DNA of 64,000 bases, taken from the NCBI GenBank assembly GCA_949126835.1, contig OX421507.1, positions 14,546,202 to 14,610,201 on the forward strand, given 5' to 3'. The notes under the pieces are model-generated. The model ran no database searches and was not told the DNA's origin. It worked only from the letters and a program-made list of their open reading frames with translations. Within the stretch, counting starts at the first letter, position 1, and each line of letters begins with the position of its first letter. Position numbers and translations under genes: made by a program. The DNA is from Anisus vortex. Taxonomy: Eukaryota; Mollusca; Gastropoda; Planorbidae. Of this stretch, positions 11,162 through 20,600 are shown piece after piece.

Positions 11162-11507
11162 TACCGTATATACTCGCGTATAAGTCGCACCGGTGTATAA
11201 GTCGCACCCCTAGTTTAAGATTTTTTCCTTATACGTTGTCATTGAAAAATATTCACCCTAATTTGGATGCTTTCCTTAAAAAATTGTTTTAATCGTGCAT
11301 AAGGCAAACATAATCAATTAAAGGCATATTCTAATAATTCTACATAACTCCAATCAACTATAGGGGTTATGTAGGAAACTTTATGACAGAGTAGTGATGT
11401 TTTTCGAACTTTTCAAAAACAGTGTCGGGTGTATAAGTTGCACCCCTACTTTTCGTCGAAATTTTCTGTAAAAAAAAAGTGCGACTTATACGCGAGTATA
11501 TACGGTA
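11162..11507. mobile_element. MITE with perfect 29-bp terminal inverted repeats
   Basis: A 346-bp element whose two ends are exact reverse complements over 29 bases. They start TACCGTATATACTCGCG and continue into TATAAGTCGCAC. Subterminal copies of GTGTATAAGT(C/T)GCACCCCTA sit inside each end. There is no coding capacity and the superfamily is not assigned. It begins 55 bp after the SCLY stop codon, so it is probably inside the 3' UTR or just beyond it. AATAAA-type words for polyadenylation occur at about 11578-11590. Confidence 0.9.
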
Positions 11508-12489
11508 TTTCATTTTACTTCATCATCTTTTTCAAATTTTTTATTAATCTTACTGAGATTTAAACATGTTTAGTATAAATAAATAAAATAATTATAGTAA
11601 ACTTTACATACCATTCATTAAGAGCTGCAGGACCAGTGAAGCATATTGGCTATTGCATACAAGAAGATTGTGCAGCCATCACTGAAATTGTCGTGTGCCC
11701 AAGCTGTCTGTCATCTCCTTCCCCTACTCACAAAATAATGAGCCCTGCCAAAAACAGTAGCTCCAGGAACAGCTCTCTAGAATTTATACACCAAAACTTT
11801 GTAATAAAAATCTTATTCTGATAGAATACAGTGCTCCCCCATTGGCGAATTTTGATTGTGCTTGTAATGTCAGCGTTATCTTTCATATTAAGGTGTAACA
11901 GTCATATAGTCTCTCTGAAATTGAAGGGTTTAGTGTGGCCTGTACAATTTCCAGTCATTTATCTTAAAGCTGGGCAGGCTTAAGGAAGAGCTGGGGTGTT
12001 AAAACAATGATCAATGATAGCAGGAAATTGTCATAGCATTTTAGATAAATACGGTCACACTGGTTATTGCAAATAATCAGCGAACTCTGAAATCAATGAA
12101 AACACACGAATCAGTGGAAAAACAATTCATTTGTTTTAGACACTCCAAAAATCATAGAGAATAAATAAAGTGTTTTGTTTTTAGTATTAAAAACGAAAAT
12201 AAAATGACTAGCCTATAAAACAAGGACTAAATGTACACGTAAAATGGCATTTACATATCTAATCACATTTGTTGTGCATATGGAAAACGGCGAGAAAAGA
12301 GAGTTGTGCAGTTATTACTGTAAGGGAGAGAAATCCCCCTTAACAAAGACAGGTATCAAAGGACTATCCGGGGTCCTCTTCTTCATATTATCATGGAGAC
12401 CCCGTTAGGACCGAGGAAAAAGTTCACAATTTAACTACACATGAAATAAAAAACATCACAAACAAGAATTACAAACAGATGACAGAGTT

Positions 12490-12933
12490 TCACTTGAGGT
12501 ATTTAGTCCAGCCCTTCAGCGGAGATTTGAAAGCCGACAGGGAAGGGGCAGTGTTGGAGTTTTTTGTAGACGTCTGAGCGTGCGTGTGGGAGCTGCAGTT
12601 TGAGCTGATGACCTCGGGTAGAGCGGGACACCTATGGCGGTTCATGATCTTGTACATAGTGCTTACTTTGTTTACCGCTCTGCAGTGTTGTGGGGGTTCA
12701 AGTTGGAGTTTAGCCACCAAAGCAGAGGCTCTTTTTAAGGCCGTAGTCCTGTTGGATATTGGTCTATTCCCACTCGACCACGAAAACATAAACACACTTT
12801 TATTGTGGAAAAAATCGACGAGAAGTGTAGTCAAAGAAAACATGAGGTTTGTCTCAATGATGGAACACGGTGTCTTGTGCATCAAGTTGTTGGCCCTATT
12901 CCTATTCTTAAGTGAGTTAGTCCCAGAGTTCAC
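12490..12933 (-). mobile_element. Non-LTR retrotransposon RT C-terminal fragment
   Basis: A 147-codon open frame on the minus strand contains LQLEPPQHCRAVNKVSTMYK followed by IMN. This is the familiar region after the reverse-transcriptase domain of CR1/jockey-type LINEs, where a leucine-rich stretch, paired Arg-like residues and V-(x)-MYKI are conserved. The start and the RT core are absent. It is a dead fragment, and the plus-strand frame over it is a shadow. Confidence 0.6.
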
Positions 12934-13124
12934 CCAACTCTAAAGGTTATCTGGCATCAGAGCTTTTTATAAGTGTTTTCATTGTAGGTAAAGCCATGGA
13001 AAATATAGATATGTCGTTTTTTTCGTATGAATATCAGATGTTTAAGACTGCAATGTAGGTTATAAAAAAACGTTTACGGTAGGCCTATAGTTCACTTTTA
13101 CTTCTTTAAAGTTAACTTATACCT

Positions 13125-13320
13125 TCATTGTACAATATGACTAGTAGCAGGTATACTGGTTTGTTCAGGCAACCCATTCCATGCTCGGATGCCACGCGGG
13201 GAGAATGAGTACATATAATATGCAAATGTTCTCGCATAAGGGATAAGGCAAGTGTTTTTGTCCTTATGTTTATCTGAGCATTGCAACAGGTTGTTATTAT
13301 GTTGCATTTCTAAATTAGAA
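13125..13320 (-). mobile_element. LINE ORF2 C-terminus fragment (GATAAG-tail family)
   Basis: Minus-strand translation gives [16 protein letters not shown], then PYARTFAYY and RGIRAWNGLPEQT. This aligns with the frame at 57378-57620 (NNNLLQSSDKNKDKNTF, SGIREWNRLPEQT). It is the extreme C-terminus of a non-LTR retrotransposon reverse transcriptase, 5'-truncated as usual for LINEs. Confidence 0.75.
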
Positions 13321-14289
13321 AGTCTCCAAGCTGTGGTTGTCTTAGACCATGCAGTTTATTTTCAAAATAAAGTGCTACACATTTCCTGCACAAAACAATT
13401 TTTTTTAGAGAGCCTACCCAGAATGCTTCGAATTCAGACCCCACCACCCAAAAAATCCTTCTTCAATATGCCTCTCCCCTTCTATACCTCACTACCTCTA
13501 AGTTCAAACTTAGCCTACTCGTTGGGGAATGCACTCCTCCTTGAGAATCACTTATAGGCCTATATTAATCATTAACATCATTTAAACATTTGGCCATAAC
13601 AGCTAGCTTGATTTATTAATTGGACGGTATTTCAATGTTTGCTGTAAGGCTTTCTTTTAGCTTACATTCATAAATAAGCTTAAATGCAATCGCCCGTGAA
13701 TAATTGATTTGTTGTGAACAAATGAAGCATACGTTAACGCTGATTTGTTTCTTCTTGACTACAAACGACGAATATAACAAAAGCAATAATTAATTAGTAA
13801 ATCGTCTGCTTAGCACGCGACATAATATATAATTCATTGAAAGGTAGCCTCAAAAATTAAGAAGGGCATTCGTCAGCCAAAATATTTAGATAACCAAATG
13901 GATATGAACTACCGACAGGCCTGATGTTATTTTCTTTCTAATGTTAAGTTTTCTATGGAACTTTAGACCTTATGAAGTACTTAAATTTTTAATGTTTAGG
14001 TACCGGTATTCTCTCGTGTTTTTGTGTGTGTGTGTGTGTTTTTTTTTGGAGGGAGGGGGGGGGGGGATAATTATTTAGGCCTATCTTTAAAAGCTATTGG
14101 TTTAACGTCGGCATGGTCAAACAATCACATTATGTAATTCAGTATTTCTGTTTTTCTTGGTTTATTTAAAACATATTTTGTAGAAGTGATGGTTTGTTCG
14201 CTGTATCCAAACATGGCTAGATACGAAAGGCTCGTTCTGTAGTTATTAGTGCACCGGACTATCTATTAAACCGACCCCGGGTTCTGTCT

Positions 14290-15222
14290 AGGGATGTTAA
14301 ACGAAAACCTGAATTCCTGATTCCGGATTCCGGTTTTTAAAACCGAAAACTGGTTTTCAAACTTAAAACCGGTTTTTGAATTATTTTGGAAATTCAGGGG
14401 GAAATCATTAAAATTTGGTGTCCAAGAAGATTTTTGTTTGTTGTTCTCGAAGAAATACTTTTTAATTATATATATAATCATTACATGGACAAGTCTTAAC
14501 GTGTATGCATGGATAAAAGGTCACGTGCAAAAACATTTCCGTTCTTATTCAATCATTTTATTCGAAACAATGTCTGTGTGCTACTTTACTGGTTGTAATC
14601 AAATTTGTTGGGGATTAAAATTTATTTCATTTCCAATAGATGTTTACAAAGCAAAACAATGTAGGCTATTGTGAAATTCAGAAGGGAATAATCACCTTTT
14701 TAAAATATCAAACTTATTGCTTAATGCAAAAGAATTTTTGTTATTCGTTTTTATGAATTTACGCATTTTGTTTTTTAATAACCAAGAAAACGCAACTCTT
14801 GACTCATTTATTTTGTAAACAAAGAAAAATTTAACGTCACGCGACTAACACTTGAGTATTAATGATCGCCTGTTCTTTTTTGATGTTAAAAACGGATTCC
14901 TCATAACTAATATTGTATCCTTTGTATAATTCTAAAAGACTAGAACTGGCCGTCGAGGTTGAAATCAATTGTCAAACACCAGCAAAAGCATGCTTTTTTT
15001 TGTTATTAGTTTAAAAATAGAACAGGAAGTTCACGAACATTCGGGTTCAAAAGTTCACGCCTCATTAAGACTTGTCCATTATGTCATAAATATTAGACTG
15101 AAGTGTATTCAAATATTTTAGTAGAATATACAAAAATTAATGTTCGCACTTTTGTGCTTTATAATATTTTTTCGGTTCTATAAATCCTGTTTTAAACCGT
15201 TTTACGGTTCTTTTCACCTATC
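14290..15222. mobile_element. Possible older transposon hosting THAP copy B
   Basis: The left edge reads AGGGATGTTAAACGAAAACC and the right edge, reverse complemented, AGGGATAGGTGAAAAGAACCG. Both are followed by repeats of GGTTTTAAAACCG-like words. Copy B of the THAP element lies inside. The paired ends suggest an older DNA transposon split by that insertion. No clean target duplication is visible, so this is tentative. Confidence 0.35.
14488..15076 (+). mobile_element. THAP-domain DNA transposon remnant, copy B
   Basis: A 589-bp element with GACAAGTCTTAA / TTAAGACTTGTC ends. On the plus strand it encodes [20 protein letters not shown] then PIDVYKAK, the N-terminal half of a THAP zinc finger (paired Cys, then the FP motif). 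The frame breaks at an in-frame stop soon after. It is near-identical to copy A in opposite orientation, which implies recent transposition relative to the other repeats. Confidence 0.8.
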
Positions 15223-15306
15223 CCTCCCCCATCCGTCCCCAGCCGCGCGATTTCACAGGCCGGAAAAGCCAAACAAATTGTTGACATAATTAGATCTATA
15301 AGAGAC

Positions 15307-15332
15307 GGGGGGGGGGGGGGGGGGGGGGGGGG
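15307..15332 (+). repeat. 26-base poly-G run in a purine-rich repeat
   Basis: Twenty-six consecutive G are followed by GTTGACAAGGGGGAGGGGGGAGG and TTGTTGACGTAATTAATGGACGTCCCC (shown here in parts). The same words, TTGTTGACATAAG and AATGGACGACCCC, occur at 35.4-35.5 kb, so both belong to one dispersed family. The run is long enough to form a G-quadruplex and to cause assembly errors. Confidence 0.8.
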
Positions 15333-15842
15333 TCCTCTGAAAGTTTGACAATAGTTGACAAGGGGGAGGGGGGAGGTAAAATTTCAAATAGAAATTGTTG
15401 ACGTAATTAATGGACGTCCCCATACTTCAAATAAAGTACTTGTTCTTTAGCGAAGTGACAAACTGAGCGATAAAAAAACTTCGCCTTCGCAGTTTTGCGT
15501 GCTATGTTAAATTAAATGTTAGCCTACTTGGAATCACGCGCACACTCACACACACATACACAAAAACACACACACAAAGCGCAACAGATAGTCTATCGGT
15601 CTGTTTGTCTTTCGGTATTTTCAACGTCTGAAACCCGATTTTCGTTTAACTTCCCTAGTGGGAAACCACGCCAGAGTCGCTTTGCGCTACACTTTCCGTT
15701 TTCTCTTTCCAAGGTGTACATTTTCTGTTTCAATTTGTTTAACATCCATCCATGTTCATATTATTCTAACAGCATATCATTTTGATTCCCGTGGCGACTC
15801 AGAAGGTAATTTGATCAGTAATATTTTTCAATCAATTAAAAA

Positions 15843-16220
15843 GTGTTGGACGCAATAATCGTCTACAGTGAGTATAGAAGGAGCGTCTGTAACTTGTAAG
15901 ATAAGATAAGACTAGAACCACAGATAAGCGTTGGACGCAATAATCTACTGTACAGAATGAGCGTCATCTGTGACATGTAAGATAAGACTCGAACCACGGA
16001 TAGGCGCTGGACGCAATAATATTCTGTATAGAAGGAGCGTCATCTGTAATAAGTAAGATAAGACTCGAACCACAGATAAGCGCTGGACGTAACAATCTTC
16101 TGTATAGAAGGAGCGTCTGTAACTTGTAATTTAAGATAAGACTCGAACCACATATAAGCGCTGGACGCAATAATTTTCTGTTTAGAAAGAACGTCATCTG
16201 TATCATGTAAGATAAGATAA
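15843..16220 (+). repeat. Tandem array of LINE 3'-tail units (about 78 bp, 5 units)
   Basis: Five units each contain GGACGCAATAAT, CTGT(A/T)(C/T)AGAA, GAGCGTC(AT)CTGTAA, TGTAAGATAAGA and GAACCACAGATAAGCGCT. This is the 3' end of the LINE seen at 57.6 kb, where ACCACGGATGAACGTAGGACG and GAGCGTCTGTAATACATAAG occur once before the GATAAG tail. Here the tail is amplified head to tail. Confidence 0.8.
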
Positions 16221-16756
16221 GTAGCCTATATTCACTTTGCACCTACAATTTGAATATTTGTTTGAAATATTTCGACAATAAGGTAGGCCTATATTTATTC
16301 ACAGTAATCAACTTTAAAATTAAAATCTAAAAGTGAATGTCATTTGTCATATATGTATTATGGTTTCTTAGAAAACATATCTGTAATACGTTACTAGACG
16401 GAAGCAAATTACTTGCAACTTGCAACAAAATAGGTCAGCATCTAATCATAATGTATAATAATTAATTGTGTGAAGCTCCGCTTGGTAAGCTACATGATAT
16501 GTATGAGGTGAAAATGAGCTGGGCATTTGTTTGCTAATGTAAAAAAAAATGGTAAACAAAAAGAACTATATTTTAAAAATATATTTATAATAATCACAAA
16601 TTGCTTTTTTATTTATTTTTTTCAGAAATAAAAATATTCGATTTTTATTCTGATTTTATAAAAAAAAAAGGTTGAATCAATGGTTTTTATTTACACTTTA
16701 AAAAAAAAAGCTTTTTAAAAGATATCTTTAAATTTTGATGTAGGCATTTATTAATT

Positions 16757-17275
16757 ACAAGCTACATTGCCCCCCGGCGTTGCCCGGGTGAAAAAAAAAA
16801 ACAGGACTGTAAGAGGTGCAGATAAAAAATTTATAAACCACAATTAAAAGAAAGCTATAAGCTTAAATCTAATATTTAAATTATTATTTTTTTTACTGAA
16901 GACTTTAAGGAAAGTAATTTAAAATAAATATTGTAATCGGTTAAAAAAAAAAAATCTAAGCAAGTATTTTAATTTAACAAAAATCTAAATTGCCTGTAGA
17001 TTTACAATGTCTTTTGTTTTTAAAAGCTTGAAAAAAAAATTGTAGAAAAAAAAAAGGTAGAGTCTAACTGGAGAATCGAAACTGGGTCGTCCGCATAGCA
17101 GTCAGCTACGTTAACCACTGAGCTAGCGAAGACACATGTCCAATGAGAAAAATTATTAGACAGTATATAGGCCTAGGTCTAAATAGGTCAGTGGCACAAA
17201 CTCACGTGTTTACAAATTGACCAATGGGGATCCGTGGGGACACAAGCGCGATCCTTTTATATATTTAATAGATAA
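16757..17275. repeat. Dispersed repeat containing a tRNA-like segment
   Basis: The left part is the repeat shared with 541-645 and carries the CCCGGCGTTGCCCGGG hairpin word. At about 17075-17140 the minus strand shows tRNA-like words: GCTAGCTCAGTGGTTAACG (A box) and GTTTCGATTCTCC (B box). The right part ends GATCCTTTTATATATTTAATAGAT. The tRNA-like part does not fold into a clean cloverleaf by eye, so I call it a repeat and not a tRNA gene. Confidence 0.45.
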
Positions 17276-17404
17276 CAGCAACAGCCCAGCGGGCACACCA
17301 CGGCTTATCGACGAGGATAAAACGTATTTTCCACGTCTTTTACCCGTCAATACCACGTGGTGTTCCCACTGGGAGTAGGCTATACAAAGCGTGGCCCTAC
17401 GTTC

Positions 17405-17542
17405 AGTTTAATAAATTTTACTGGCGTTCCTTCTAGAAAGTCCACTAGGCCCAAAACTCCTGCAGGTCGGCAGCGATCGGTTGGTAGCAGGGACGTGTCG
17501 GTTGACAGTCCGGTGAACTAACCGCAGGACCAGCAAGCCTTT
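17405..17542 (-). mobile_element. tRNA-derived SINE, family B, copy 1
   Basis: This shares CGTTCCTTCTAG, CCAAAACTCCTGCAGG, GACAG-CCGGTGAACTAACC and GGACCAG with 30371-30527. Reverse complemented, the head reads TGGTCC-(x)-GGTTAGTTCACC, an A-box. It lies just upstream of the first SLC6 coding exon. Confidence 0.65.
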
Positions 17543-17669
17543 CAAGATTATGTTAACAAAATCGCTGACATTGACATCAATTCGACTGTACAGAGTATGT
17601 TTTTCATCACTTTATTCTATGATATCTTGTATAATATAAAAGTAATCTATGTTTACAGTAGCCTGCGCC

Positions 17670-20600
17670 ATGGCAGAATCAAGAGGCTCGTGGGGCTCCT
17701 GGTTTGAGTTTTTGTTTTCAGCTCTGGGCTCAATGGTCGGCCTTGGCAATATTTGGAGATTTCCGTTCGTGTGTTACAGAAATGGAGGAGGTAATTAACG
17801 GGAATACCCTGATCGTCTACATATTTATCGAAACATAAGAATTATTTGAATCCACTTGATTTTTACAACAAACATTGCATATATTTATTTCACAAGTTGG
17901 TTTTCGGTGGCAAACAGTTCAAGGTGTGGGGGGTCAAAAAGTTCAATGTATGGAGGGCTACTAGTTACGATAAAGGGCACGACTGTGTGCACGACTGTGT
18001 GTGAGTTTGAGCATATCTTTTAAATGCATTTTCTAATGAATGAATTATCTAAAAAAAACTTCATTGTGTAAGTAAAACTATACTAACATTAAAAGTCTCA
18101 AAATCTCAAAACTATGCGACAAAAAAGGCTTACCTTATTTGGGAAGAGGGGGGGGGGAGAGATTTGTAATATGTAGGAGAACAAATAATCTAGAAACACA
18201 GACATTTCCGGTTTCATTTCAAATGCTCTTTTAAAGAGAAATTATGCATTCCGTATGATCTTAATTGGCGGGAGGAGGGAGGATTTATTAGGCCTATGCT
18301 GATGATTAGGTATAGATCAGAGGTCGACGACCTACGGCACGCGTGCCAGACTTGGCACGCGGAGCGTTTTTTAATGGCAAGCGGAAGACCCCCAACATTG
18401 CAATTTAAGTTTCTTGAACAAGAGATTGAGTGCTAGAGTGGGATGTTGGCACGTGAATAAATTAGAAATCCTACTTTGCCACACTATTATCAAAAGGTTG
18501 CCGACTCCTGGTATAGAGTATAGAGCAGGGGTCGGCAACCTAAGAATCGCGTGCCAAACTTAGCACGCAGAGCGATTTTCAATGGCACGCGAGAGACCTT
18601 CATGACTGTTTTTTTTTAAAAATTGATTATCCGGTTCTGAATTAGGAAAATTGACTGTTAAAGCCGATGTTTCTGAATGACATAGGACACATTTCAGTGA
18701 GTTGAACGCATTGACAAGGTCGGGGTCAAACAGCACTTGACCTGATAGATCACTGAAACGGATTTCCTTACATCTTGAGTGAAATGAATTTTAAAAACAT
18801 TTAGCTATATGTAGGCTACTTCACTTTATTAAGGCATATATTAAGATAGATAATTGGGCTTTTTAGTAAATAGTTTGAATCGCTCAAAGCGGAGTTTTCT
18901 AAACAAAAGCAAGACTTTCAACTCATGCAATCATTTTTTCATACCTCATCAAGCCTAACGTGCTTGATCTTACTCCAGTCTTCATGTAGATGTATTTTAA
19001 GTGGAGGGATATTGGCGATTTTAAAACGCTACCAATTGAATTTTAAACATCCCAAAAGAATAGGCATCGAAATGTGCCAATTTGCCGGAAAATCTGGAAG
19101 GAAGATGCTTAGCAAAGTTATTAGCTATTCTCAACTGCCAGGCATTCATTCTTTTACTTTCAGCTTTTGGCTCAACTTACACATGTGAACAGTTATATTG
19201 CACATGAAAGCTGTGCTAAGCATTCAAAGAGGTCACTTACACTTCACTACTCAGAAATGACTAAATATGTATCTGCCATTATAAATTAGCGAAGAGCATT
19301 TAAGACACGCCGCTCATAAATTGATGCAGACTAATTACATTTGAAAGCGTTTTAATGACCTTAAACATAAATATAAGTTTTGCTAAAAGATAATTGTTTT
19401 ACTAATGTAATAAATATAAGTGACTTTTTAATAGCATTATAATTCATTATATTATGCAGTTTTTGTCATTATTAGGCTAATGTTATTGAAGTTCGGATTT
19501 TACCAAATAAACTCCTTATGGTTAAATGGAAAAATAATTAATGCATGAAATGTTTATTTACAACGTACATTAATTGTAGGCCTAACTCTTTAATTAAATT
19601 TAATCTTGTAATGAATTCCATAATGGTGGAATTATATAAAGAAATAATAGTCAGTAATGGTCAGTAATATTTGTTATATTACAAACATAACTTGTTTGGC
19701 ATCACTATTGAATCAAATTTAGAAACTGTATTTAAATTTTTAATTAAAGGGAAATAATTAGCCCGTTTTATTTTCGCTAATATTTCTAATATTATGTTTC
19801 AAATTTTTCTTTTATTAAAGACTAAAGGGCCAACAACTTATAACTTTATAATGACCAAACTGTAAAAGTATTTGAAAATTATATAAATATTATGTTAAGA
19901 ATTTATATGCACATTTCTTAAACATTACATTAACTACCCAGTTTGTATGATTACTACGTATCAATTCCAATTAATGATAATCGTTTAAATCACTCATAAG
20001 TATTAAATAAATTTAATAAAATCTCACTTTAAACTGAGAACAAAATGTAATAAATACAAGCATTTAATAGATCCTCATCTTGACATCCAAATGATAATGT
20101 TTACAAAATAATTACCATAAATGTGAAAGTTTAGTGATAAAATATTGTATTGGTATAAATAGGCCTACTAATAAAATGGAGGATAATCAGTAACACGTAA
20201 ATTTTTTAAATATTAAAACGCTTTAACGATTTTCTCTATACATTTCCATTGCTTTTGGCCTTGGTCTTGTCACAGAGTTAAAGAAATTGCTTTATAAAAA
20301 TATTAAAACAAGTATAATAGCGCAGGGTGACATTTAGGCTGTTGGCACGCTGAGTGATTTAGAAATCCTAGTTTGGCACACCATTAGCAAAAGGTTGCCG
20401 ACCCCTGGTATAGAGCATCTGTTGGACATAGCAATTGTACACTTGTTCTGGTGTGTGTTTTTTAAGGGAGTGGGTTTGGAGAGATGTGTGACGTCATAGC
20501 CAGAGGTTATGACTTTTTTGTGCTGAAGTGTGATGATGGGGGTCAATATTTGCCGAAATAGCGATAAGTGACGTAATTTGTGGACAGTACCGAAACTCAT

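Larger units (their letters stand above)
11508..17669. other. Intergenic region between SCLY and the SLC6 gene
   Basis: I see no host gene exon with confidence here. The contents are separate LINE fragments, a THAP element nested in another repeat, the poly-G run, a LINE-tail array, a dispersed repeat and a SINE, each listed below. The stretches 11508-12480, 13330-14230 and 16220-16740 hold AT-rich sequence without recognisable content. A short open frame at 11636-11821 has no motif that I recognise. Confidence 0.6.

Noticed and set aside
12584..12943. Plus-strand frame of 119 codons
   Set aside because: Shadow of the minus-strand LINE fragment, which carries the recognisable RT C-terminal motif.
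17075..17140. Candidate tRNA gene on the minus strand
   Set aside because: Box A and B words are present, but stems do not pair well by eye and the sequence is embedded in a dispersed repeat. tRNAscan-SE would settle it.
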